Positions 42,956-53,645 of a stretch of 64,000 bases of DNA are shown here, one piece after another; position 1 is the stretch's first letter, and every line of letters begins with the position of its first letter. The notes beneath the pieces were generated by a model. That model did not search any database, was not told where the DNA came from, and was given only the letters and a program-made list of their open reading frames with translations. Origin of the DNA: Perognathus longimembris pacificus (lineage: Eukaryota > Chordata > Mammalia > Rodentia > Heteromyidae). Both the position numbers and the translations under genes were made by a program. The stretch spans positions 27,115,983 to 27,179,982 of the forward strand of contig NC_063174.1 of assembly GCF_023159225.1 (NCBI RefSeq), in the 5' to 3' direction.

Positions 42956-43994
42956 TGACATGCTGAACAAAGGTCTTATTTGTAGAGCCTGATCAGCAAT
43001 AGTAAATGCTTCCCCAGACATTAAATTGGGAGGGATACAGTAACAGATCACCAGGGCTACTTTGAAACTGTACTGTGCCATGTATGATGTAGAAAAAGGT
43101 AACCCCAGCCACATGCAGGACTTGATGAGGTGGCGTAGATTGGATTTGAATCTACTTCTGTAGATTGCTTATTCAGGATGCATTATGCATGGACTCAGTA
43201 TAGCCACCAATAGCATTTCCTGGAAATGACCAAGTCCATGGCTCAGCTTCCCTCCCACAATCTTGAAACCTTAGGATGGATGGAAAGCATTGGCCTGGTA
43301 CCTGCTTTGTTGGAAGAAATGAAAGAAAAGGATACAACACACAATAGGATAAAAAGTAGAGCCAGACTCCCCTGTTTTAGGACAGAAGATAGCATTGTTA
43401 ACTACAGTGGACACATGGTCAAGGTCAGCCAATTGGGTCAGAGCCTAAGAGCAGGAAAACTTACTGTAGATCATGCAACAGCACACTTTAGGAGCCTTAA
43501 AGGAGTGGGGGGACATGTGGGAGCACAGTGTGTAATAATCAGATGACTAGGGCTGAAGCCCTACAGCTAGGTACTTAAAGGGGAGTCACAACTTATTTTG
43601 TAGTCACAGGCTGGTGAGACCCAGTCACGAGGGTGATAGGTCCATTCCTCTAGACTAGCAAAAAGGCTGAAGACAAGTAAGAAACTCTTCAGTACAATGT
43701 AAAAATAAAAATAAGAGATGCCTTTCCATCATAAGCCCTTCCAGGTCAATAATCATCTTCTTTGTGAACAGCCTGAACAGATTATTCAAAAGATGAGATT
43801 GGAAGATCAGATGACAAAACATAGCCCATCTGTATGCTGGCCACAGAAGTACACATAAGTACAACCATGAGGAAATTGAAAATAACAGAGGAGAAAAGAG
43901 AGACCAGGCAAACGATAATTTTTCAAAGGCTTCCGAATAGATAATAGATAAATAACTAACAAATGAGCCTTTTGTTATCCTTGAAAATGGGTTG
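42956..43994. other. No recognised element
   Basis: Unique-looking sequence, about 1 kb. The 106-codon plus frame 43226-43546 is one of the longer non-repeat frames in the window but has no recognised domain or gene context. Confidence 0.4.
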
Positions 43995-44120
43995 AAAATG
44001 ACCAGAAAAAAAGAGGAACATTATGTAATAACCTAAGAATCAATCCACCAGGAGAACATACGATCCCTAAATATATAAGCACCAAACAACACATCTCTGA
44101 TTTTAAAAAACTGATAAAAT
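43995..44120 (+). mobile_element. Old L1 ORF2 endonuclease-region fragment
   Basis: GAATCAATCCACCAGGAGAAC, CCCTAAATATATAAGCACC and AAACAACACATCTCTGAT, preceded by GGAACATTATGTAATAACC. This order matches the late endonuclease region of L1 ORF2 (Asn-Ile-Tyr-Ala-Pro-like block). Several stops; much older than the L1 that follows. Confidence 0.55.
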
Positions 44121-45844
44121 TAGTCAGGTAAAGGAGTAGGAGAAACACTTGAGCTCCTTGGCACAGGATGGAACTTCCTTAACAAAGACACAGAAATGCG
44201 ACAAATCAAAGAAAGGATGGACAAATGGAACTGCATCAAACTGCAGACCTTCTGCAGGGCAAAGGTCATAGCTCGCAAGATAAGCAGAAAGCCCACAGAT
44301 TGGGAAAAGATCTTTACCGGCCATACAATGAACAAAGGCCTCATATCTGAAATATATGCAGAACTAAAAAAATTACCATCCTCCAAAACAAAATTGCAAA
44401 GAACCAACAGCCCCAAGTGGGCTAAAGACCTAAAAAGACACAGGGTAAAAAAAGACAAACAACTACAAAAGCAATACTTGCAAAACTGTTTGGTGTAAGT
44501 GAACTGAACACCTCCGTGGGGGGGGGGGGGGAGGGAAAGGGGGAAGAGGGAGGGGGGTATGAGGGACAAGGTAACAAACTGTACAAGAAATGTATCCAAT
44601 GCCTAACGTATGAAACTGTAACCTTTCTGTACATCAGTTTGATAAAAAAAAATTTGAAAAAAAAAAGAAAATGTTGCTTAATAATTAGAAAAAATCCCAA
44701 TATGAAAAAAAAAAGACCTAAAAAGAGACTTCTCTGATGAGGAAATGAGAATGACCAAGAGACATGTGAAAAAGTGTTCTACATCACTAGCCATAAAAGA
44801 GATGCAAATCAAAACAACATTGAGATTCCATCTCACCCCAGTAAGAATGTCCTATATCAAGAAAACAAACAATGACAAATGTAGGAGGGGAGGTGGCCAA
44901 AAGGGAATACCCTACTTCATTGTTGGTGGGAATGTAAATTGGTTCAGCCACTCTGGAAAGCAGTATGGAGATTCCTCAGAAGGCTAAGCATAGGGCTCCC
45001 CTATGACCCAGTAGCCCCACTTTTGGGCATCTACCCAAAGACCACAAACAAGAACACACTAAACCCACCAGCACAACAATGTTCATCGCAGCACAATTTG
45101 TCATAGCTAGAATTTGGAACCAACCCAGATGGCCCTCTGTAGACGAATGGATCAGGAAAATGTGGTACATATACACAATGGAATTTTATGCCTCTATCAG
45201 AAAGAATGACATTGCCCCATTTGTTAGGAAATGGAAGGACTTGAAAAAAATTATACTGAGTGAGGTGAGCCAGACCCAAAGAAACATGGACTCTATGGTC
45301 TCCCTCATAGGGAATAATTAGCACAGGTTTAGGCAAGTCACAGCAGAGGATCACAAGAGCCCAATAGCTATACCCTTATGAACACAAAAGATGATGCTAA
45401 GTGAAATGAACTCCATGTTATGGAAACAACTGTTAGATCACTGTTGTAATTACTTTCAACATGCCATGTGAAACCATAGCTTCTATTGTTGATGATCCTC
45501 TTGTATCCCCTTTCTGTGCTTGTACCTGAACTATATCTGCATCTTATCTGAATACATTGGAAATCATATATACAGGTATTAGAACTAGGAAACTGAAAAG
45601 GAATACCAAAATCGAGAGACACAGGGTAAAAAAGAAAACAATTACAAAAGCAATACTTGCAAAACTGTTTAGTGTAAATCTACTGAACAACTCATGGGGG
45701 GGGAGGGAAAGGGGGAGGGGGAGGGGAGAATGAGGGAGGAGGTAACAAACAGTACAAGAAATGTATCCAATGCCTAACATATGAAACTGTAACCACTGTT
45801 TTTATCAGTCTGACAATAAAAATTAAAAAAAAAATAGTCAGGTA
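44121..45844 (+). mobile_element. 5'-truncated L1 (ORF2 C-terminal region and 3' UTR) split by another L1
   Basis: Body 44131-44438 and 44712-45834. The first part encodes MDKWNCIKLQTFC-, RKPTDWEKIF- and KGLISEIYAELKKL-like residues. The second encodes [11 protein letters not shown], [17 protein letters not shown] and WYIYTMEFYASI-like residues, the known L1 ORF2 C-terminal region. These are followed by the 3' UTR with the GGGGGGAGGGAAAGGGGG tract and an A-rich tail. Stops and frameshifts make it non-functional. TSD TAGTCAGGTA at 44121-44130 and 45835-45844; the right copy is the first bases of a composite SINE. Confidence 0.92.
44424..44726 (+). mobile_element. Nested L1 3'-UTR insertion with double poly(A) tail and TSD
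   Basis: Insert 44439-44711 begins CACAGGGTAAAAAAAG, i.e. inside the L1 3' UTR. It contains the G-rich tract (44517-44556) and GTAACAAACTGTACAAG, with a first A-rich tail ending at 44666, a 38-base unrelated segment (44667-44704) and a second A-run. TSD AAAGACCTAAAAAGA at 44424-44438 and 44712-44726. Removing the insert and one TSD copy restores continuous ORF2 sequence across the site. Confidence 0.93.
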
Positions 45845-46034
45845 CCAAGAGCGTACACCTGTAATCCCAGGTACTCAGCATGCTGAGATCTGGGAAGTAA
45901 AATACATGAGATTTTTACCTCCAATTAACCACAAAAAAGCCAGAAGGTGGAGTTGTGGCTCAAGTGGTAGAGTGCTAGCCTTGAGCAAAAAAGCTCAGGG
46001 ACAGCACCCAGGCCCTGAGTTCAAGCCCTAGGAT

Positions 46035-46083
<49 letters not shown>
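45835..46083 (+). mobile_element. Composite SINE with (CA)n tail
   Basis: GTCAGGTACCAAGAGCGTAC, ACCTGTAATCCCAGGTACTC, CCTCCAATTAACCACAAAA, GTGGCTCAAGTGGTAGAGTG, AGTTCAAGCCCTAGGATCAG, then (CA)n at 46039-46083. It predates the L1 at its 5' edge. Confidence 0.88.
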
Positions 46084-46085
<2 letters not shown>

Positions 46086-46920
46086 ATATACACATATATA
46101 CACACACCTATGAGATTGAAAGAATGGTCACCTCTACAGTTATTGCTGTGGACATTAGCCCTCCATTCTCACTGGCACAACATGAAACCTCTGAACAATG
46201 CCATCAACCAATCCAATCTAATTTTAAAACCAGAGCACTATAGTCACCTCAGAATACATATATCTTAAAAATTGTCTAAAGTACCCAATATTCTGGTTCA
46301 TAAAATAAGTCACTAAAGTACATCATATTCTTGTTCATAAAATAAACCTAATGAATTTAAAAAATTAAAATTATACAATGTGTTTTCTGTCTATAATGCA
46401 CTTAAACTACAAATCATTTTAAAAAAGAGAAATGTTATTAATCTCTAAACATAGAAATCCAACAATGCACTTTCACACAATCTATGAAATACTCAAAGGA
46501 AATTTTAAAATACAATAAAATCACAGCATATAAAATATGTGGGCTGCAGATAAATCAGAGAGAAACAGTCTAAAATACTTGCATTGGAATACAGAAAAGT
46601 CTCAAACGAAACTAGAGAAACTGGAGAAACTAGAAAAAGAAGAGAAAAGCAAAGCTCCCCTCCCTCCCTATAAAAAATGGAGTGAAGATAAATATATTTG
46701 CATAAATAAGTCAAGGTAAAAGGAACACCTGTGGCAAAAAACTATATGCACATACATTCAATAACTAGGAAGATTCCCCCAATTCCTTGACAACTAACTA
46801 CAAACTATCCAAATTCAACCACAATGAAATAGATAACATAGTTTTATTACATGCATTATTTAAAGATCCTTGAAGAATTCCTGAGGTCCTGTTGTCTTCC
46901 CTAGAGAACTCTCAAAAATG
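46084..46920. other. No recognised element
   Basis: Very AT-rich. GAAACTAGAGAAACTGGAG-type repeats near 46605-46640 give a Lys/Glu-rich frame that is not a gene. Confidence 0.45.
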
Positions 46921-47215
46921 CATATTTTGGCAGTACTGGGGGTGAAAATCGAGGCCTTGTACTTGATTAGGAAGCACACTGTCATTTTTTTTCAGCTAGA
47001 GTGTTAGGCTTGTGCACTTGCACCAAAATCTTCCTGTCTCCTCCTCCTGTGTAACTGAAAATGATAGGCATATATCATCATGACCACCTCTGGTTCATGA
47101 TGATACAATCTCACTAAGTTTTTTATTAAGTTACCATGAAATGTGAGGCTCCATCCATCACTACTTCTCATATAGCTGGGATTACAGGTATGTGTCAATG
47201 CGCCTAGTCCTCTCT
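46921..47215 (-). mobile_element. B4-like SINE(s), diverged
   Basis: ID-like: GGCAGTACTGGGGGTGAAAA, CTTGATTAGGAAGCACACTG. B1-like: CTCCTGTGTAACTGAAAATG and later CTCATATAGCTGGGATTACAG, all inverted. Probably two overlapping old insertions. Confidence 0.5.
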
Positions 47216-48282
47216 CCACCATTTCAACAAAAATTAACACTGGTTTTGCACAAGTTTCAGAAATCAGAATGAGAGGGAATATTTTCAAAAATTGATGTGT
47301 GAGTCCAGTGCTCCCTTGATATGAAAACTAAGTCAAGATAATACAAAAAGGATAACATAGTAAACTTGGCAAGGTTTTCTGTTGGTTTTACCTGTAGCAA
47401 CATATTTTTTCTTCAGCTTATCCAATATAAAATGGTGATATACTTTTACAAAAACACATTTGTCTTCCTAACTTTTTAGTTGTACACATCATAGTTAAGT
47501 ATTTGTGACAGAATATAATGACTCTCCCATTTTTTGTATAAGAAGGCATCAAGAAAAGAGATGTCTTTGTGAAATGAAATCACATTTTCCGACCATGTGT
47601 TATGAAGAGTAGGTAAGGTCCACAGAACAGATGACAGTGAAATGTCCTGGGATGGAATTTACACAACTCATTTCTTCTTGTTGCCCTCTGAGTCTTGGGG
47701 ATTCACTGCACAACCCCCCCCCCATATCCCCTTTCTCAAGCCCACACCCTCAAAGCAATACATCAACAGTGCCAAGACCATTATTTCTCTCCATCTGTAT
47801 TTGGAATTGCCATCAATTCCATACAGAATAGTAGATGAAAACGGAAACATATGTATTCCAACTGCAGATGTTCTAGATAATTCTAGAAGACTTAACCGTG
47901 GTTATCATTACTAGTTACTGTAAAGATTCTTGTCACCCTCACCTTCAGAAAGCAGATGACAGAGAAATTCAGTACTAACACTGGCCTAGGCTGATGGGCA
48001 AGCCTGGTATTGCGGTGCACAGCCCTTCAGTTCACGAACTGCCCTGCTGCTCTGCATCCCTGTCCCCATCTGGAACTCCAGCAGCCTCACTGGACTTCCA
48101 GTCACAAGAATAGGCTGTGGCCTCATATGATTGCTTTGTCCCCAGCCACAGACCTAACATTCCTGATTTCCTGAAACCTCCTTTATATATAGCAGGTGAA
48201 TTGATTCCCTGGAGGATCCATTCACACTTGGGGAATCGCTAACCTGAAGTCCTGGACTTTAACTTTTGAAAGAACTGAAACC
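47216..48282. other. No recognised element
   Basis: Unique-looking sequence, with a short C-run at about 47715-47724. No gene recognised. Confidence 0.45.
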
Positions 48283-48533
48283 TGAAGTCAAGGCCTAGGC
48301 ACTGTCTCTGAGGTGTGTTTTTTTGTTTGTTTTGTTTTGCTTTGCTTTGCTTTTTACTCAAAGCTAGCGCTGTCTACCACTTGAGCCACAGCTCTACTTC
48401 TGCCTTTTGGGTGGTTAATTAGAGAAAAGAGTCTCACAAACTTTCCTGCTACTGCTAGTTTTGAACAGTGATCCTCAAATTTCAGCCTCCTGAGTAGCTC
48501 CAATTATAGGCATCAGCCACTGATGCCTGGCTT
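48283..48533 (-). mobile_element. Composite SINE with (TTTTG)n insert
   Basis: CTGAAGTCAAGGCCTAGGC, a TTTTG/CTTTG array at 48320-48353, then GTCTACCACTTGAGCCACAG, GGTTAATTAGAGAAAAGAG, TTTCAGCCTCCTGAGTAGCT, inverted. Confidence 0.83.
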
Positions 48534-49002
48534 GTTCCCTCATTTTAACAATCCTACATAATATAACTATTTTTGAATAAAATTTGACTGTGAAGACCTA
48601 CTGCATGAGGGTGAGCCTTTTGATGAAAAAGAGTAATATTTTTCCATATTTTAGGGCTGTTTCACATTAATCATTTAAAAACACCATCTGGATTTAGATG
48701 ACAAAGTATAACAGAAATCCCATGAAACAAACTGTGAAAACAGAAATTCATGGATAAAATCCTGCATGTAATAAAGAGGGTATGAAGAGATGTCTTCAGA
48801 ACAATGGATGGGTCTGCACTAGCCAAGGAAGAGCCACTAGAATGCTTTCTCCAGGGATAAGGACATGCACTTCACAGGGCATGCACAAGAAGGCCTGAGG
48901 CCACGGGCTCTTCCCCTGGACAAGTAGGGACACAGTTCCTAAATGATAAAGCTTCTCTTATTGCCATGGAATATGGCCTTTTGCCAACCTGGAACACTTG
49001 GA

Positions 49003-49004
<2 letters not shown>
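48534..49004. other. No recognised element
   Basis: Unique-looking sequence. Confidence 0.5.

Positions 49005-49059
<55 letters not shown>
49005..49059 (+). repeat. (TG)n microsatellite
   Basis: Uninterrupted TG array of about 54 bases. Confidence 0.96.
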
Positions 49060-49061
<2 letters not shown>

Positions 49062-49159
49062 GAAAAAGGTATTGGGCATCATGAGTTTAGTTATTGTCAC
49101 TGAGGTACCAGCCACCTGTGATTCATGATCAAGGCTCTTGGAACACGAGGTATAAAATA

Positions 49160-49283
49160 AAGTAGTGGGTTTGGAGGTGTGGCTCAGGTGGTAGAAAGCC
49201 AGCCAATGAATGAAACTGTCAGATGCTGAGTTTGTCAGATACTGTGTTCAAGTCCCAGCCTCAAAAATAATAAAATAAAATAA
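49160..49283 (+). mobile_element. Diverged ID-like unit
   Basis: GGTTTGGAGGTGTGGCTCAG, GGTGGTAGAAAGCCAGCC, GTGTTCAAGTCCCAGCCTC and an (ATAAA)n tail. An 11-base GATGCTGAGTTTGTCAGATAC-type internal duplication is present. Confidence 0.6.
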
Positions 49284-49886
49284 AGCATTGTGAGGGGCAG
49301 AGGAAGCAAGAGTGGACTCAACTCAAAGTTCTTTTCTGCTCTCCCAGCCCCTCTCTCCTCCCTGAGAGCTCTCCCAGGACCTGGGCTATTGAGATGAGAA
49401 TCTCTGGGGGCAGAGATGGCTGGGAAAGGAAAGGGCTGGAGCATATGCCCTCTAATGAACACTGTCAAGCCAATCTCAAGCCAGAAAGTGAATTTGGATC
49501 TTGGTCCTTCTCTAATCCAGCAGCACTTTCAGGAAAGTCTGTGTCTTGGTGCATTTAAAATCAGGATTAGACCCAGAACTCTGTTTTCTCCTGGGGACTC
49601 AGGAGATGGAATTTTTGCACTCCTAATTTCTCCATTTGCCAAGACTGAGGCTCTAAATCCTTACTTGCTGATTTTAAATTCCGACTCTAGCCATTCCTCT
49701 ACAGCCTCACAGAAACTCCACATCACATAACTGGAGTTATTTCAGTGGACCAACAGCATAGATGGATTCTTTTGGAGAACCAAATTTCATTCCATGTCTA
49801 GTTCCTCTATGTCCATGAAGTCAACCCTTTTCCCTCAGTGTGATGACTGTGGTGCCTACAAGTAATATATAAATAAAATGACTTGG
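49284..49886. other. No recognised element
   Basis: Unique-looking sequence. Two overlapping frames of 77 and 104 codons on opposite strands (49235-49730) have no recognised domain. Confidence 0.45.
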
Positions 49887-50092
49887 GCTGGGAATATGGT
49901 CTAGTGGCAAGAGTGCTTGCCTCATATACATGAAGCCCTGGGTTTGATTCCTCAGCACCACATATATAGAAAAGGCCAGAAGTGGCACTGTGGCTCAACT
50001 GGGAGAGTGCTAGCCTTGAGCAAAAAGAAGCCAGGGACAGTGCTCAGGCCCTGAGTTAAAGCTCCAGGACTGGCAAAAAAAAAAAAAAAAAG
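49887..50092 (+). mobile_element. ID-dimer SINE
   Basis: Full-length from GGGCTGGGAATATGGTC to an A-run of 17. It shares ATGAAGCCCTGGGTT, GATTCCTCAGCA and GTTAAAGCTCCAGGACT with the outer SINE at 37942-38117, which sits in the same position relative to the other inverted-repeat arm. No clean TSD. Confidence 0.92.
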
Positions 50093-50109
50093 ACTTAAAG
50101 GCACCCGAA

Positions 50110-50437
50110 TAAAATACTTCTGAGGGAAAAATGGCCTTTCAAAAATTCAACACTCAGCCAGGTAAGGAGGCACATGCCTGTCATCTTTACTATTCAGGGA
50201 GTAGAAATTGAAGGGATGCAGTTCAAGGCCAGCTCAGGCAAAAGGTTCATGAAAACTATCCCTTCTCCCTGTTTCAACCAATAAGAAAGCTTGGCACAGT
50301 GGCATGTGCCCATGATTCCACTTACACTGGAAGTGTAAATAGAAGAACTGCAGACATCAGGCTGGCCCAGGCAAAAAGAGACCCTATTTAAAATACAAGG
50401 GAATTAAAAAGAGCCTGAGGTGTAGTTCCAGTGGCAG
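50110..50437 (+). repeat. Inverted-repeat arm B (pairs with 37264-37590)
   Basis: Contains AAAATACTTCTGAGGGAAAA, CTCAGCCAGGTAAGGAGGC, CAAGGCCAGCTCAGGCAAAA, CTTGGCACAGTGGCATGTGC, AGGCTGGCCCAGGCAAAAAG and GCCTGAGGTGTAGTTCCAG. The SINE-derived core looks like two B1-like halves plus an ID-like arm. Confidence 0.88.
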
Positions 50438-50500
50438 TACACCTGCTTGCCAAGCATAAGGTTCTGTCTTCAAATTTCGGCACCTTCCCCTGAAAAAAAT
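50438..50500 (+). mobile_element. ID-like 3' part of the same dimeric SINE
   Basis: TACACCTGCTTGCCAAGCAT, TCTTCAAATTTCGGCACC, then a short A-run. It completes the ID arm that is missing from the 37-kb copy. Confidence 0.65.
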
Positions 50501-50569
50501 CTAACTCTCATATATATTGGCACTATAGATTAATGAGAAGACTGGAAGTCTTGAAAATGTTGTATTAGG

Positions 50570-50800
50570 TTTCAAGTTCCTGCTCCCCACTCATTAATTT
50601 TAACCTTGAGCAAGTTACATCTTCCTTGGAAACCAAATTTTCCTCACCAACTAATTAGAGATTTAATTAAAAAATACTTCCTTTTCTTAAAAGATGTTAC
50701 AAGGCTTTAAATAATCAGATCTTATCACAGATCTTGGTACTTTGTAAGCATTCACTAAATGCTAGTTAGTACTATTGGCATTAAGCATAGTCCTGTCCTT
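50570..50800 (+). mobile_element. MIR remnant
   Basis: ACCTTGAGCAAGTTACATC, TTTTCCTCACCAACTAATTAG and AGCATTCACTAAATGCTAG in MIR order. Confidence 0.6.
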
Positions 50801-50971
50801 CCCTAATTGGTTTGTATGTAGAAATCCACTTAAGTTTGTATCAATGAAAAAAAATCTTAGTAAACAAACTTTCATCTTTGTCTCTGGCTGTCTATAGGCT
50901 CAGCTTTCCAGCTTTTCTTAGATTACCTAAGAAAAACACAGAAAGCTTTATTCAGATAAGAAACTGTCACT

Positions 50972-51090
50972 CAAGCTAGTGGCATATACCTGTAATTCTC
51001 AGTTCTGCATTTGGGAGACTAAGATAGAAGGATGGGGGGGGGGGGGTTCTAGGTCAACCTGGGCCACGTAGTGAGACTGTCTGAAGAAGA
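50972..51090 (+). mobile_element. B1-like SINE
   Basis: CAAGCTAGTGGCATATACCT, GTAATTCTCAGTTCTGC, GGTCAACCTGGGCCACGTAG, TGAGACTGTCTGAAGAAG. A G-run of about 15 interrupts it at 51035-51049. Confidence 0.75.
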
Positions 51091-51300
51091 AAGAAGGTGG
51101 TAGTAGGTGTAGTAGTAGGTAGTAGGTAGTAGTAGTAGGTAGTAGGTAGTAGGAGTAGTGGGAGGAGAAAGAAGAGGAAGAACAAAGAGGAGACAGGAAG
51201 AGGAAAGAAGAACAAGGAAGAGGTGGAGAAAAGAGGAAAGGAGGAAGGTAGGGAGTTAGGGAAAGAGAAAAAGAAGAAGCGGGGAAGAGGGAGGGAAGGA
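51091..51300 (+). repeat. (GTA)n/(GTAGTAGGTA)n and purine tract
   Basis: GTAGTAGGTA-type units (51098-51155) grading into a purine-only GAAGAGGAAGAA/GGAAAG stretch to about 51300. It grew from the tail of the B1. Confidence 0.92.
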
Positions 51301-52227
51301 AGTTAGATTATTTATTGGGATCCCAATATAAATATAAAGAAGGAATAAAAGTTGAGGAATTTACTACCATAGTCACTCCCAACAACCCAGCTGACCACAG
51401 TGCATGTACCTGGTCAAACTTCACACATTCAAATAAATAATAGTGATACCTGCTTATTCAATGCAATAGGGAACCCCAGTCAGCATGGATGAATCATTCT
51501 AGATTTTATCAGAAATACTGGTTAGTGGAAAGTCACCCACAAGCCCAACAAACTAAAAGTTACTTGATAGAAAAGACCAACATTCCTTTGGGAGGAGGGA
51601 ATTGACATCAGGGAATATGAGTATGATTTCTAAGCAATTAAATGACTGAAAATGATACATGGAGTACGAAATATTTCTGTAGTGGACTTATGAAAAAGTT
51701 AAGGTACATTAGAAATAATTTAAGTAACCCAAATCTTTAACTTTTCATTTCTCTATAATAAGAAATTTCTACCCCTGAATTACAGGGTTTTATAGTCATC
51801 CCTTATTTTTACTGGGTTTCAGAAAGTTCACCTGATCACCTCAGCTGAAAAATAAAGCGTTACTGATTCTTGTCTTCTTGTCTATAAATTACAATTTCCA
51901 TGTAAGTTTTCGACCTTCAAAATCAGAAATAATTAAGAGTGTTATTGGGTGAAATGGAGATAATGCATTTCTCTCTGTGTATTTTATTTTAAGTTGATCT
52001 AAATGTAGCATATCAAACTCACCATTAAAAGCACTAAGGACAGAGTAGATAATGGAAGGAACTTCTTAGGACAGTAAAATCCAACCATCTGAAATGTGGT
52101 TCTTTCATATTTTTACTTTCACATAAATAGTGCCAGTTTAGTGCATTACCTTCAGAATAAAATAAAGCACAGCTGGCTTCAAGCCAGAGCAGATGGAAAG
52201 AAATCAACCAAGCAGCTGGACATCAAG
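51301..52227. other. No recognised element
   Basis: AT-rich. A weak DNA-transposon-like trace (CATCCCTTATTTTTACTGGG at about 51798) was too short to call. Confidence 0.45.
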
Positions 52228-52266
<39 letters not shown>

Positions 52267-52286
52267 GCTCTCTCTCTCTCTCTCTT
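52228..52286 (+). repeat. (CA)n(CT)n microsatellite
   Basis: About 35 bases of CA then about 20 bases of CT. Confidence 0.95.
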
Positions 52287-52944
52287 AATAATTATTATCT
52301 AATGTTGATGAAATACTCAGTAGCTTCAATGAACACTGCAGGTAATAGAGGATAGATGACATAAATGAAATTCTTAACACTTTAGACATTAACAAGGTGG
52401 ATTTGCTCTCACTGCTCAGTTAAAATAGGTAAGGACATTCATCTACACTTGCACAAATCATCTAAAGCTCATACGCAGAAGATTTTCTCAGAAGCACAGT
52501 CAAAATTTCCCATGAAACATTCTGTTCTAACTTCCCAGTGACATCTTTTGATTCATGAAGCTATTTAAAGGCCCCCTTGGAAGCAGGTTGTGAACCTGAC
52601 CTTCAGGTTCAGAAGCTGGGAATCTTATCCCGAGCCCAGCAGCCCAGTCCCATCTTCTGTCACCTGAGCTAGAGGAAGAAGGATATTTGCTGACCACTGG
52701 GCAATTTGCAAGCAGGATTCATTGTGTTCCTTCTGACTCGGGTAATCTATTATTCTGTTTTTAGCACATCCAATGCAGGCACACCAGCGGGATGCCTCCT
52801 AGGAAGTGGCATTGAGATTATTCATGGGGTACAGAATGAGACAAGACATGTGAACCCAAATAGTAAAGAAACCTTAAAATGTCCTCTCATGTTAACAGAT
52901 TGTCCCTCCAAAACAAAAGAAGAGGAAGAGGAGTGTCTCTGAAT
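52287..52944. other. No recognised element
   Basis: Unique-looking sequence. Two short frames (52706-52942, 52879-53184) lack recognisable domains. Confidence 0.45.
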
Positions 52945-53060
52945 GCCTTGGCGTTCCTGTGCCAGCTACTTCATCTTCTCCCTGGACTTCCATTTCCTTA
53001 TCTGGAAAATAATAGAGTTGAAACTCTAAAGTACTTCCAAATCAAACATTCCATAAAAAG
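52945..53060 (+). mobile_element. MIR remnant
   Basis: TGTGCCAGCTACTTCATCTT, CCATTTCCTTATCTGGAAAAT, AATAGAGTTGAAACTC: MIR-like order. Confidence 0.55.
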
Positions 53061-53269
53061 TAGTTGGTGTGAGGTGGGGGTAGTTTCACTCCATGCCCAT
53101 AAAACTTACTTAAAGCTATCTAGGAAGAAGAAGAAAAAAGGAACAATGGGAAAGATTTTAAAACACACAGAAACAATCAGTTGATCTTAAAATAAATGGA
53201 AGCTAATAATAAATATTGAAACTCCAAAAATAATGTGTTAGACATTGTGAGGTAAACAGAATTGTGAGT

Positions 53270-53645
53270 CTCAACTTACTTTTCCTCTATAACAGATCCT
53301 TGCCATATTCTGAAAGTATGGGAATGTAGTTTCTCAGTTCTTGATCTTAGACTTGGACATGTGACTCATTTTATCCAATAGAATAACAGTGTTAAGTAAG
53401 CCAAATTGTGCATTGGAGTTGTTACCTTGATCTTCTGCTACTGTCAGTGGGAAAACAGACCATAGTTGTCACTGCCCATCAGCCTGAATCCTAGAAGAGA
53501 GCCACAGAATATTCCTAAACCAGACCCATAGCCTGAAGCTAAACCCGACTGAGTCCAGGGGAAGAGAAAAATCACCCACTGATCCACAAGCAAGTACTTC
53601 TGTTGCAAGCCACTGAAATGTTGAATTTGTAATATAGCCTTACAA
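53270..53645 (+). mobile_element. Ancient LTR-type repeat, family uncertain
   Basis: CTTGGACATGTGACTCATTTT, ATCCAATAGAATAACAGTG, CCACAGAATATTCCTAAACC and AAGCCACTGAAATGTTGAAT follow the order of a mammal-wide repeat I know by its GACATGTGACT...CCAATGG...AAGCCACT blocks. I am unsure of its exact family. Confidence 0.4.

Noticed and set aside
43226..43546. 106-codon frame in non-repeat DNA
   Set aside because: No recognisable domain, no splice or promoter context, length within chance expectation for 64 kb read in six frames.
44120..44599. 159-codon minus-strand frame
   Set aside because: Antisense of L1 ORF2 and 3' UTR sequence on the plus strand.
44424..44726. Internal deletion within one L1 instead of a nested insertion
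   Set aside because: A deletion would not explain the poly(A) tails followed by an exact 15-base repeat of the sequence before the junction and then continued ORF2 sequence.
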